DNA of 64,000 nt from NCBI RefSeq assembly GCF_021216675.1, contig NZ_CP086120.1, positions 2,276,501 to 2,340,500 of the forward strand, given 5' to 3'. Of this stretch, positions 6,919-16,883 are shown piece by piece (the first letter of the stretch is position 1; each line of letters opens with the position of its first letter). The stretch is from Streptomyces gobiensis (GTDB lineage Bacteria; Actinomycetota; Actinomycetes; Streptomycetales; Streptomycetaceae). The position numbers were made by a program, and so were the translations under genes. The notes under the pieces are model-generated. The model worked only from the letters and a program-made list of their open reading frames with translations, was not told where the DNA came from and ran no database searches.

Positions 6919-7886
6919 TGAGGAACCGAGCGAAGGAAAGTTTCACCCAGTCGGCCCCGGCGCCGTCCCGCCCGGCCCGGCCGGCCCGGCCGGCTCCGCC
7001 CACCCCGCCCGGCCCCGGCGCACTCGCGGCGAAGGTACGGACCCTGGCGCCCTCCATGACCCGCTCCATGCAGCGCGTCGCCGAGACCGTCGCCAAGGAC
7101 CCCGCGGGCTGCTCGGCCCTCACCGTCACCGGACTTGCGGAGCGCACCGGTACCAGCGAGGCCACCGTCGTACGCACCTCACGCGTCCTCGGCTACCCCG
7201 GATACCGCGATCTGCGGCTCGCGCTCGCCGGACTCGCCGCCCAGCAGGCGTCCGGCGCGGCCCCCGCCGTCACCGCCGATATCGCCGTCGACGATCCGAT
7301 CCCCGACGTCATCGCCAAGCTCGCTCTCGATGAACGGCAGACCCTCGCCGACACCGCCGCCGGGCTTGATCCGGCCCAGGTGGAAGCGGCCGTGAGCGCC
7401 CTGTCCGCCGCGCGCCGGATCGACGTATACGGCGTCGGCGCCTCCGGCCTGGTCGGCCAGGACCTCGTCCAGAAGCTGCTACGGATCGGCCTGGTCGCCC
7501 ACGCGCACTGCGACCCGCACCTCGCCGTCACCAACGCCGTCCAGCTGTGTGCCGGCGATGTCGCCCTCGCCATCACCCACTCCGGCCGTACCGTCGACGT
7601 CATAGAGCCGCTGCGGGTCGCCTTCGACCATGGCGCCACCACCGTCGCCATCACCGGCCACCCGGACGGCGAGATAGCGCAGTACGCCGATCATGTCCTG
7701 ACCACCTCAACCGCCCGGGAGAGCGAGCTGCGCCCGGCTGCCATGTCGAGCCGTACCAGCCAGCTCCTGGTCGTGGACTGCCTCTTCGTCGGCGTAGCCC
7801 AGCGCACCTACGAGACGGCCGCGCCCGCCCTCTCGGCCTCCTACGAAGCGCTCGCACACCGCCACTCGCCCCGCCAGACCCGCTGA
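6918..7886 (+). CDS. MurR/RpiR family regulator (HTH + SIS domain)
   Basis: 322 residues. A low-complexity Pro/Ala segment (about 20-45) is followed by the HTH_6 domain (LAPSMTRSMQRVAETVA; ERTGTSEATVVRTSRVLGY) and a SIS sugar-phosphate-binding domain (DVYGVGASGLVGQDLVQKLL; AITHSGRTVDVIEPL). Lying 22 nt upstream of murQ, it most likely senses MurNAc-6-phosphate or a related ligand and controls cell-wall sugar recycling. GTG at 6918 is chosen because promoter geometry places the transcription start there. A GAAAGTTTC palindrome just inside the gene may be an autoregulatory site. Confidence 0.85.
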   Translation: MRNRAKESFTQSAPAPSRPARPARPAPPTPPGPGALAAKVRTLAPSMTRSMQRVAETVAKDPAGCSALTVTGLAERTGTSEATVVRTSRVLGYPGYRDLRLALAGLAAQQASGAAPAVTADIAVDDPIPDVIAKLALDERQTLADTAAGLDPAQVEAAVSALSAARRIDVYGVGASGLVGQDLVQKLLRIGLVAHAHCDPHLAVTNAVQLCAGDVALAITHSGRTVDVIEPLRVAFDHGATTVAITGHPDGEIAQYADHVLTTSTARESELRPAAMSSRTSQLLVVDCLFVGVAQRTYETAAPALSASYEALAHRHSPRQTR

Positions 7887-7908
7887 CCGCCCGGAGAGCC
7901 GCGCCACC

Positions 7909-8841
7909 ATGACCACCCCCAGCGAGCTGCGCGCGCAGCTCGACACGCTGACGACCGAGGCGTTCCGCCCCGAACTCGCCGACATCGACCAGCTCCCCAC
8001 CCTGGAAATCGCCCGGCTGATGAACGGTGAGGACACCTCCGTGCCCACCGCCATCGCCGCCGGGCTCCCCCAGATCGCCACCGCGATCGACGCCGCCGCC
8101 GAACGGATGGGCCGTGGCGGCCGGCTGATCTACGCGGGTGCCGGTACCGCGGGGCGGCTCGGCGTACTGGACGCCAGCGAGTGCCCGCCGACCTTCAACA
8201 CCGACCCCTGCGAGGTCGTCGGCCTGATCGCGGGCGGCCCCGCCGCGATGGTCACGGCGGTCGAGGGCGCCGAGGACCGCAAGGACCTGGCGGCCGCCGA
8301 CCTCGACCGGCTGACCCTGACCGCCGATGACACGGTCGTCGGCGTCTCGGCCTCCGGCCGCACCCCCTATGCCATCGGCGCCGTGGAACACGCCCGCACG
8401 CTGGGCGCCCTCACCATCGGCCTGTCCTGCAACGCCGGTTCGGCACTCGGCGCCGCCGCCGAGCACGGCATCGAGGTCGTGGTGGGCCCCGAGCTGATCA
8501 CCGGCTCCACCCGGCTCAAGGCGGGCACCGCCCAGAAGCTCGTCCTGAACATGCTCTCCACCATCACCATGATCCGCCTGGGCAAGACCTACGGAAACCT
8601 GATGGTCGACGTCCGAGCCTCCAACGAGAAGCTACGGGCCCGCTCCCACCGCATCGTCGCCCTGGCGACAGGCGCGAGTGACAGCGAGATCGAGGCGGCC
8701 CTGACCGCCACCAACGGCGAGGTCAAGAACGCCATCCTCACCCTCCTCACCCAAGTCGACGCCCCCACCGCCGCCCAGCTGCTGGACGATTCCCACGGCC
8801 ACCTCCGCGCCGCCCTCCGGTCCGCCCAGAAGACCCCGTAA
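7909..8841 (+). CDS. murQ: N-acetylmuramic acid 6-phosphate etherase
   Basis: 310 residues, normal for MurQ. It cleaves the lactyl ether of MurNAc-6-P to GlcNAc-6-P and D-lactate in peptidoglycan recycling. Signatures: LPTLEIARLMNGED, GGRLIYAGAGTAGRLGVLDA (SIS loop), the catalytic-Glu region DASECPPTF, GVSASGRTPYAIGA, and TGSTRLKAGTAQKLVLNM. It follows its probable regulator after a short gap with an RBS-like GGAGAG. The GlcNAc-6-P product can be handled by NagA (29648-30796). Confidence 0.95.
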   Translation: MTTPSELRAQLDTLTTEAFRPELADIDQLPTLEIARLMNGEDTSVPTAIAAGLPQIATAIDAAAERMGRGGRLIYAGAGTAGRLGVLDASECPPTFNTDPCEVVGLIAGGPAAMVTAVEGAEDRKDLAAADLDRLTLTADDTVVGVSASGRTPYAIGAVEHARTLGALTIGLSCNAGSALGAAAEHGIEVVVGPELITGSTRLKAGTAQKLVLNMLSTITMIRLGKTYGNLMVDVRASNEKLRARSHRIVALATGASDSEIEAALTATNGEVKNAILTLLTQVDAPTAAQLLDDSHGHLRAALRSAQKTP

Positions 8842-8862
8842 ACCACCCCGTCAGCCAGCCGG

Positions 8863-9876
8863 TCAGCCGGTCAGTGGCTTCCCGCTCAGCGCCAGCGTGG
8901 CTTCGCCCACCGTGAAGACCTCGCCGCCGACGGGCACACCGGCTCCGCGCCAGGAGAAGGGGACCCCACGGGCCACATCCAGGTCCGGGCTGTCCATGAG
9001 CTGGAAGTGCACATGCGGTTCGGTCGAGTTGCCGGAGTTTCCACAGCGGCCCAGGAGTTGGCCCGCGCGCACCCGGTCGCCCTCGCGGACGGCCAGCGAG
9101 CCCCGCTGGACATGGGCGTACGCGGCGTAGGTGCCGTCGCCCAGGTCAAGGATGACGCGGTTGCCGAAGACCCGGCCCGGGCCGCCCATCTGCCGGAACA
9201 GCGCCTCGACGAGGAAGAGGTAGAGCAGGGCGGGAAATGAGTTGCGGCTGAGGTGGTCGCGCTGGCTGTCAACGGCACGCACGACGGTGGCGTCGGCGAC
9301 GGCCAGGAGCGGGGCGCCGAAGGCCGGGAAGTCACGGTTGCGGCGGGCGATGGGCCACCAGCCGAAGCCGGGCCGGGTCTGTCCTTCCGGCTCCGCCACG
9401 ATGTCGATGGCGTACGCCTGGCCGCAGCCATGGGTGCCGTGGCTGGGGACCTTGTCGGCCGGGCTGTTGAGCGCGGACCAGCGGCCGGTGACCGGTGGGG
9501 CGACCTCGACGGGCTGCGGGGCACCGGGCTCACCGGCAGCGGGCGCCGTGGGCTGCTGGCTCGCTACGGCCCCGAGGGCGATCGCCAGCCCCAAGGGGAC
9601 CCAGCCCCACCAGTAGGGGACATCGACGTAGAAGCCTGCCGCGAAGAGGGCGAAGAACGCCGCCCAGCAGCAGTAGGAAAGGGCCTTGAAGACATTGCCC
9701 CGGCGCGGGACACCGGGTGCGGTGGGCGCCCAGTTCCCCACCGCCGTCAGGGCCATCGCCAGCCCGAGCGGAATCAAGGTCCACAACCAGGAGAGGTCGA
9801 AGAAGAACTTCGCCACGAGCTGTGCGAAGAACACCACCAAGCCCCAGCGGGCCACGACCATGGACATTTTGCGCAT
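8863..9876 (-). CDS. Membrane-anchored M23 (LytM-like) peptidase-domain protein
   Basis: 337 residues. Four predicted hydrophobic segments in the first ~105 residues (WGLVVFFAQLVAKFFF; LWTLIPLGLAMALTAVG; and two more) precede a soluble domain with the M23 pattern: an early His-containing GTHGCGQAYAIDIV, GDGTYAAYAHVQRG, and HVHFQ near the C-terminus. The last supplies Zn ligands. The first ligand motif differs from canonical HxxxD, so activity is uncertain. Start could be 9876 or the Met three codons in. It lies 46 nt downstream of a winged-helix gene and probably belongs to its operon. Confidence 0.75.
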   Translation of the reverse strand: MRKMSMVVARWGLVVFFAQLVAKFFFDLSWLWTLIPLGLAMALTAVGNWAPTAPGVPRRGNVFKALSYCCWAAFFALFAAGFYVDVPYWWGWVPLGLAIALGAVASQQPTAPAAGEPGAPQPVEVAPPVTGRWSALNSPADKVPSHGTHGCGQAYAIDIVAEPEGQTRPGFGWWPIARRNRDFPAFGAPLLAVADATVVRAVDSQRDHLSRNSFPALLYLFLVEALFRQMGGPGRVFGNRVILDLGDGTYAAYAHVQRGSLAVREGDRVRAGQLLGRCGNSGNSTEPHVHFQLMDSPDLDVARGVPFSWRGAGVPVGGEVFTVGEATLALSGKPLTG

Positions 9877-9922
9877 GGACTCCCCCAGTAATCGCGCGTG
9901 GTACGTATTAGGGCTTTCGTGT

Positions 9923-10432
9923 TCAGGGCCGGGACGCGGCCAGGACCACCAGCAGCGGCACCACCCGTGCCGCAGGGACCTCGTAACGGCCCCGCCCCGC
10001 GGTGTGCAGCCAGCCCGCGGAGGTCAGTTGACGCAGATGGTGGTAGATCTGCCCGGTCGTACCGAGCCCTTCAAGCGCGGTCAGCTCGGCAACGGTGCGG
10101 CGGCCGCCAAGGATCTCGTGGAGCAGACGCATCCGTACGGAGTGCCCCAGCGCCGCGAAGGACTCCGCGGCATCCGACCAGTCCGCGTCGAGCAGCGCGT
10201 CGGTGGGCAGGCCGTACTGCCACTCGTACCGCTCATCCGTCGGCAACCGGACCGCCCCGGTGAACAGCACACCGCCGTCGACGGCCCCCGTCTCGGCAAG
10301 CTTCGCCTTCAGGCCCTCCAGCGCCCAGAAGTCCGCGTCCACCGGGTAAGCAGTGCGGCCTCCGTCGCGGTCCGCCCCCTCGAGCGACGCCATGCGGCGC
10401 TCCAACTCCGCGACACGCTCCTCAAGCTCCAT
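9923..10432 (-). CDS. ArsR-type winged-helix transcriptional regulator
   Basis: 169 residues. A short coiled coil (MELEERVAELERRMASLEG) precedes a ligand-like segment and a winged HTH: ALGHSVRMRLLHEILGG, RTVAELTALEGLGTTGQIYHHLRQL and a GWLHTAGRGRYEV wing. The TTGQIYHHL recognition helix is ArsR-like, but there is no Cys metal site, so a metal sensor is unlikely. A perfect 14-bp palindrome 10 nt upstream of the ATG is its probable operator. It probably controls itself and the M23-type gene that follows. Confidence 0.8.
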   Translation of the reverse strand: MELEERVAELERRMASLEGADRDGGRTAYPVDADFWALEGLKAKLAETGAVDGGVLFTGAVRLPTDERYEWQYGLPTDALLDADWSDAAESFAALGHSVRMRLLHEILGGRRTVAELTALEGLGTTGQIYHHLRQLTSAGWLHTAGRGRYEVPAARVVPLLVVLAASRP

Positions 10433-10442
10433 GTCTCAAATT

Positions 10443-10456
10443 TACGTAATTACGTA
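10443..10456. promoter_or_regulatory. Perfect palindromic operator (TACGTAATTACGTA)
   Basis: 14-bp perfect palindrome beginning 11 nt upstream of the winged-helix gene's ATG. AT-rich and symmetric in a GC-rich background, it is the likely autoregulatory operator. Confidence 0.6.
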
Positions 10457-10503
10457 CTTCACGCAAGTGGTTTCGGGGGAATGAGCGTCTCGCCATGGGA
10501 TCA

Positions 10504-10548
10504 GCGCCGAAGGCGGCACCCCTCCGTCAGGGGTGCCGCCCTCGGCGC
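10504..10548 (-). terminator. Terminator of the AGCS symporter gene
   Basis: Two stacked stems: the inner GGCGGCACCCC (10512-10522) pairs with 10530-10540 around a 7-nt loop, and the outer GCGCCGA (10504-10510) pairs with 10542-10548. It lies 27 nt beyond the symporter stop. Confidence 0.75.
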
Positions 10549-10574
10549 TCATGAGCCGGTCGGTCGCCGACCGG

Positions 10575-12032
10575 TCAGTGGGCTGCGGACGTGGCCGGAG
10601 TCTTCTCCGGCGACGGCTCCGTGCCGGTCGGCTCCCAGCACTCGATTTCGCCCTTCAGGCCCGGGACGCGGTCCCGGGTGAAGACCGGGTCGAGACCGGC
10701 CCGGCGCTGGGCCACATAGTCGTCCAGCAGCTTGAAGGCGATCACCGAGAGCGGCAGGATCGCCAGCAGGTTGACCAGGACCATCGCGCCCATCGTGATG
10801 TCGGCGAGGTTCCAGACGATGCTCACCGAGCCCATCGCACCGAGGACGGCGCAGGCCAGGACGGCAGCGCGGTATCCGGTCATCACCGACTTGCTCTTGG
10901 TGATGAACTCGATGTTGGACTCGCCGTAGTAGTAGTTACCGATCATGGAGCTGAAGGCGACCATAAAGACCACCAGCGTCAGCACATGACCGGCCCAGCC
11001 GCCCAGGGTGTGGTTGAACGCCGACTGAGTGACATCCGCGCCACCGCGCTCCGCGAGCGAGGGGTTGGCGCTGAGGATGACGAAGGCGGTCATGGTGCAG
11101 ATGATCAGCGTGTCGAAGTAGACGCCGACGGTCTGTACGAGGCCCTGCTTGACCGGGTGGGTGGTCTCGGCGGCGGCGGAGGCGTTGGGGGCCGAGCCCA
11201 TACCGGCCTCGTTGGAGAACATGCCGCGCCGTACGCCCTGCAGGATCGCGGTGCCGATGGCGCCGCCCGCGACCTCGCGGAGACCGAAGGCGCCGCCGAT
11301 GATGTCGCCGAGCATCCGGGGGATCTCGGTGACGTTGAGGACCACCACGATCAGGCCGAGCAGCAGATAGATGGTGGCCATCACCGGGATCAGCGTGGTG
11401 GTGACCTTGGCGATCCGCTTGACGCCGAAGAACACGGCCAGCGCGAGCATGATGGCCAGCGCGAGGCCGAGGACCGGAGTGAACCAGTCGGCGTCCGCGC
11501 TGCCGCCCAGCGAGCCCTTGGCGGTCACCGTGATGGTGTTGGACTGCACGGCGGTGAGGACGAGCCCGAAGGTGAGGGTGATCAGGACGGCGAAGAGGAC
11601 GCCGAGCCAGCGCTTTCCGAGGGCGCGCTCCATGTAGTAGGCGGGACCGCCCCGGTAGGTGCCCTTCTCCTTGCCGCGTGCCTTGTAGAGCTGGGCGAGC
11701 ACCGACTCCACGAACGCGGAGGCGCCGCCGACGATCGCCATGACCCACATCCAGAAGACCGCGCCCGCGCCGCCGAGGGTGATGGCGGCAGCCACACCCG
11801 CGATATTGCCGGTACCGATACGGGCGGCGGCGGAGATGGTGAAGGCGCCGAAGGGGCTGACGCCGTCCTTCGGCTTGTCCTTGAAGACCCGGAACATATC
11901 CGGGATGAGCCGCAGCTGCACCGCCTTGGAGCGGAAAGTGAAATAGAGACCCGCGACAACGACCAGCGGAATCAGCAGATACGTCCAAAAATGATCGTTG
12001 ATTTCAACGATCATGGAGTCCAGCGTGTTCAT
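10575..12032 (-). CDS. Alanine/glycine:cation symporter (AGCS family)
   Basis: 485 residues with about ten hydrophobic segments. The family signature GTGNIAGVAAAITLGGAGAV lies near residue 75, with NEAGMGSAPNASAAA mid-protein. AGCS proteins import alanine or glycine with Na+ or H+ through the cytoplasmic membrane. The C-terminal ~45 residues are hydrophilic (TRDRVPGLKGEIECWEP). The gene stands alone between terminators; no glycine-riboswitch features were seen in the ~150 nt leader. Confidence 0.9.
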   Translation of the reverse strand: MNTLDSMIVEINDHFWTYLLIPLVVVAGLYFTFRSKAVQLRLIPDMFRVFKDKPKDGVSPFGAFTISAAARIGTGNIAGVAAAITLGGAGAVFWMWVMAIVGGASAFVESVLAQLYKARGKEKGTYRGGPAYYMERALGKRWLGVLFAVLITLTFGLVLTAVQSNTITVTAKGSLGGSADADWFTPVLGLALAIMLALAVFFGVKRIAKVTTTLIPVMATIYLLLGLIVVVLNVTEIPRMLGDIIGGAFGLREVAGGAIGTAILQGVRRGMFSNEAGMGSAPNASAAAETTHPVKQGLVQTVGVYFDTLIICTMTAFVILSANPSLAERGGADVTQSAFNHTLGGWAGHVLTLVVFMVAFSSMIGNYYYGESNIEFITKSKSVMTGYRAAVLACAVLGAMGSVSIVWNLADITMGAMVLVNLLAILPLSVIAFKLLDDYVAQRRAGLDPVFTRDRVPGLKGEIECWEPTGTEPSPEKTPATSAAH

Positions 12033-12328
12033 GCGTGTAGTACGTCCCGTCCTTGTGAGTCGGGTTGTGCTCGGCTCAGACGGCGCTTGTACGGGTCTCG
12101 TACGGGTACTGCGGTCGGCCGCGGAAGAAGGTCTCCCGTTAAAGCTCCCCGGAGGTTAACCAGGGTCCTTTGGCGCTGAATAGACACAAAGGCCGTGCTG
12201 AATCTCACACCGCGAGACGACTGAACACGCCGATGCGCGGCACCTTCACTCAGGGTCAGCGTGACTCGGTGGGGTCTTGTCCAGACCCGGGTCCCGGGGC
12301 GCGAAGCCCCGAAGCCGGGCAGCGCAAA

Positions 12329-12356
12329 GGGCGGCACCTCCGGAGAGGTGCCGCCC
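12329..12356 (-). terminator. Terminator of groEL
   Basis: GGGCGGCACCTC (12329-12340), CGGA tetraloop, perfect complement to 12356. The rest of 12033-12393 holds the presumed symporter promoter and leader, with no recognised gene. Confidence 0.75.
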
Positions 12357-12393
12357 TCAGTCGCGCGGTGCGGGGGCTTCTGACCCAGGAGGG

Positions 12394-14277
<1,884 letters not shown>

Positions 14278-14303
14278 TCAGACGATGTGGCGTGGTCGTC
14301 GCT

Positions 14304-14507
14304 TCAGGCAGTCACGCGGACCATGTCCGCCTGCGGCCCCTTCTGACCCTGCGAGATCTCGAATTCGACTCGCTGCCCCTCCTCAAGGGTGCGGTACCCG
14401 TCCATCTGGATCGCGCTGTAGTGGACGAACACGTCCGCACCACCGTCGACCGCGATGAAGCCGTACCCCTTCTCCGCGTTGAACCACTTGACGGTGCCCT
14501 GAGCCAT
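14304..14507 (-). CDS. Cold-shock domain protein (CspA family)
   Basis: 67 residues, a complete OB-fold cold-shock domain. RNP1 is KGYGFI, RNP2 is VFVHYSAI; it begins [14 protein letters not shown]. It binds single-stranded RNA/DNA and acts as an RNA chaperone. ATG at 14507 has GGGGAG 6 nt upstream; an in-frame ATG 30 nt earlier is less likely. From 14508 to 14857 lies a long AT-richer leader without a recognisable gene, compatible with the long 5' UTRs of csp genes. Confidence 0.9.
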   Translation of the reverse strand: MAQGTVKWFNAEKGYGFIAVDGGADVFVHYSAIQMDGYRTLEEGQRVEFEISQGQKGPQADMVRVTA

Positions 14508-14857
14508 TCCTAACTCCCCTATTACTGGCCCTTGCACGAGACCGCACTCCGCGGACCCGGGTCAGACCTCACCCCACTCACCAGGAGTTGGGGTGTGCGC
14601 CGGAACGCGTCGACCGCCGCTGAATGTATCTGGACGGACGCCCTGTGCAACAGGTCAATCGGACGAGAATTCTGAGTACGGCCGACCGGCGATACCGGTT
14701 CAAATGCCGGAAAAGCGGGGCAAGTCGGGCCGGGCATAGCGGATCAACACGACAAATCGTTCAGCAATTTCTGGCACAAGTTGTCGTGTTCTCATATGCG
14801 TTCGGCACATCACGCCGGGAGGGGGGTGGGCTAACTGTACCGCTTTCCGGAACGTGA

Positions 14858-14893
14858 AATTGCCCCCTGACCGCGCAAGCGGAGGGGGCAATT
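14858..14893. terminator. Strong hairpin terminator
   Basis: AATTGCCCCCT at 14858-14868 pairs perfectly with 14883-14893, and the interior CCGC-GCAA-GCGG forms a capped stem. It lies 27 nt past the stop of the sulfur-carrier gene and probably terminates it. Confidence 0.8.
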
Positions 14894-14919
14894 CCGGAAA
14901 TATTGTGCTGTATGGACGG

Positions 14920-15198
14920 TTAGCAGCCACCCGCCACGGCCGGAATGATCGAGACGCCCGCGCCGTCCGGCGTCGGGGTCTCCAGACCCTGCTCGAAGCG
15001 CACGTCGTCGTCGTTGACGTAGACGTTCACAAAGCGGCGCAGCTTACCCGTGTCGTCCAGCACCCGCGCGGCGATGCCCTGGTGGTTCTTCTCCAGGTCC
15101 GCGATCACCTCGGCAAGGGTCGCGCCCTCGGCCGGGACCTCGGCCTTGCCGTCGGTGTAGGTACGCAGAATGGTCGGGATACGGACGGTAACGCTCAT
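14920..15198 (-). CDS. MoaD/ThiS-type sulfur carrier (CysO-like) ending in GGC
   Basis: 92 residues of ubiquitin-like fold: VTVRIPTILRTYTDGKAEV at the start, RFVNVYVNDDDVRFEQGLET in the middle, and VSIIPAVAGGC at the end. CysO carries sulfide as a thiocarboxylate on its Gly-Gly terminus for CysM-type cysteine synthesis. Here a Cys is genetically encoded after Gly-Gly, mimicking the CysO-cysteine adduct, so the tail must be trimmed (a Mec-type protease does this elsewhere) before use. It lies about 100 nt downstream of threonine synthase on the same strand, a common actinobacterial arrangement. Confidence 0.8.
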   Translation of the reverse strand: MSVTVRIPTILRTYTDGKAEVPAEGATLAEVIADLEKNHQGIAARVLDDTGKLRRFVNVYVNDDDVRFEQGLETPTPDGAGVSIIPAVAGGC

Positions 15199-15301
15199 GG
15201 CTTCACCTTCTGTGAGAACAGGTCAGGGGGCGGAGGGGCGAAGAGGCGGAGGGCAGGAGGAGGCGGGAGAGGACGGGAGAGGGCGGGAGAGGGCGGGACA
15301 G

Positions 15302-16582
15302 TCAGCCGAGTCCAGCTTCGCGGAACGCGTCCAGGCTCGGGCGGATCACCGCCGAGGGGCGCGTCGTGGGCGCCACCGCGTCCAGGGTCTTCAGACCATC
15401 GCCGGTGTTCAGTACGACAGTGGTCAGGGCCGGGTCCAGCACACCGCTCTCGATCAGCTTCCTGGTGACACCGACGGTCACCCCGCCCGCGGTCTCCGCG
15501 AAGATCCCCTCGGTACGGGCGAGCAGCTTGATCGCGTCCACAACCTGCTCATCGTTGACGTCCTCGACCGCGCCCCCCGTGCGACGCGCGATGTCCAGGA
15601 CATAGGGGCCATCCGCCGGGTTCCCGATGGCCAGCGACTTGGCGATGGTGTCCGGCCGCACCGGCCGTACGACATCGTGGCCGTCCTTGAAGGCCCGGGA
15701 GACCGGGGAGCAGCCCTCCGCCTGAGCGCCGAAGATCTTGTACGGCTTGTCCTCGACCAGCCCCAGCGCGATGAGCTCCTTCAGCCCCTTGTCGATCTTT
15801 GTGAGCTGGGAACCGGAGGCGATCGGGATCACGATCTGGTCCGGCAGCCGCCACCCCAGCTGCTCGCAGATCTCATACGCGAGGGTCTTGGAGCCCTCCG
15901 CGTAATAAGGGCGCAGATTGACATTGACGAAGCCCCAACCCTCGCCGATCGGATCGCCGATCAGCTCGCTGCAGAAGCGGTTGACGTCGTCATACGTCCC
16001 CTCGATGCCGACCAGATCGCCGCCGTAGACCGCGGCCATGACGACCTTGCCCTGCTCCAGGTCGTGCGGGATGAAGACGCAGGACCGCAGTCCGGCCCGG
16101 GCGGCCGCGGCGCCCACTGCACCCGCCAGATTGCCGGTCGACGAACACGAGAGCGTGGTGAAGCCGAAGGCACGGGCCGCCTCAACGGCGATGGCCACGA
16201 CACGGTCCTTGAAGGAGTGCGTCGGGTTGCCGGAGTCGTCCTTGATGTGCAGCGAGCCGGTGATACCCAGCTCGCGGGCGAGATTGTCGGCCTTGACCAG
16301 CTTGGTCAGCCCGGGGTTGAGATTCGGCTTACTCGCCACATCCTCCGGAACGGGCAGCAGCGGCGCATAGCGCCAGATGCTGTTGGGTCCCGATTCGATC
16401 CGCTTACGCAGTCCCGCAGGATCACCGCTCGGTAGCTCGTATGCAATCTCCAGCGGGCCAAAACAGGCCACACAGGCAAAACTGGGGCCTAGCGGAGTGC
16501 GCTCCCCACACTCCCTGCAGGACAGCGCGACGGCCGGTCCCAGAGAAATATCGGTGCTGTTTGAAACTGTTTGCACAGCCAT
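15302..16582 (-). CDS. thrC: Threonine synthase
   Basis: 426 residues, PLP-dependent fold type II; it converts O-phosphohomoserine to threonine. The N-terminus has a CxxC pair and a second Cys pair (LSCRECGERT; FACVACFGPLE) typical of actinobacterial ThrC. The PLP lysine lies in NPTHSFKDRVVAIAVEA, with the SCSSTGNLAGAVGAAAARAG phosphate loop and IASGSQLTKIDKG later. ATG at 16582 begins MAVQTVSNSTD; the frame upstream is open but unconserved. Divergent from gpgS. Confidence 0.92.
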   Translation of the reverse strand: MAVQTVSNSTDISLGPAVALSCRECGERTPLGPSFACVACFGPLEIAYELPSGDPAGLRKRIESGPNSIWRYAPLLPVPEDVASKPNLNPGLTKLVKADNLARELGITGSLHIKDDSGNPTHSFKDRVVAIAVEAARAFGFTTLSCSSTGNLAGAVGAAAARAGLRSCVFIPHDLEQGKVVMAAVYGGDLVGIEGTYDDVNRFCSELIGDPIGEGWGFVNVNLRPYYAEGSKTLAYEICEQLGWRLPDQIVIPIASGSQLTKIDKGLKELIALGLVEDKPYKIFGAQAEGCSPVSRAFKDGHDVVRPVRPDTIAKSLAIGNPADGPYVLDIARRTGGAVEDVNDEQVVDAIKLLARTEGIFAETAGGVTVGVTRKLIESGVLDPALTTVVLNTGDGLKTLDAVAPTTRPSAVIRPSLDAFREAGLG

Positions 16583-16883
16583 GGAGGCGAGGCCCTTTCT
16601 CCTCATCTTCCCCGTGACGGCTTTCGCCATGGGCCGGAATTGGCACCTTCCCCACGGCGGCCCCGCCCCGGAAATGACCGGAAGTACGAGCGCACGCAGG
16701 ATGGTTGCCGGGGCTTCAACGGGCCGTTCCCTCTGCCCCTCTGGATGAGCGCTATGGCGCCAACCGGCGCGTTTGTCGACGTGAGACCCCGACATGCGGT
16801 GGTCATACGCGTTGTCCAAGACTGTAACCGACGTCCGGCAGGGTTGAGACAGTCGTCCGAACCGCGAGACAGGAGACAGGTAC
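16583..16883. other. Divergent intergenic region thrC/gpgS
   Basis: About 300 nt containing the two divergent promoters. The open frames here run through from thrC and look non-coding. I see no operator, riboswitch or repeat that I can name. Confidence 0.4.

Noticed and set aside
10533..12179. Long plus-strand ORF (548 codons) opposite the AGCS symporter
   Set aside because: Anti-sense frame of a GC-rich gene; the minus strand encodes a complete, motif-bearing transporter and the plus product is a low-complexity Asp/Glu/His/Arg/Gly string.
12033..12180. Glycine riboswitch ahead of the AGCS symporter
   Set aside because: AGCS genes often have one, but the conserved aptamer cores were not found in the leader.
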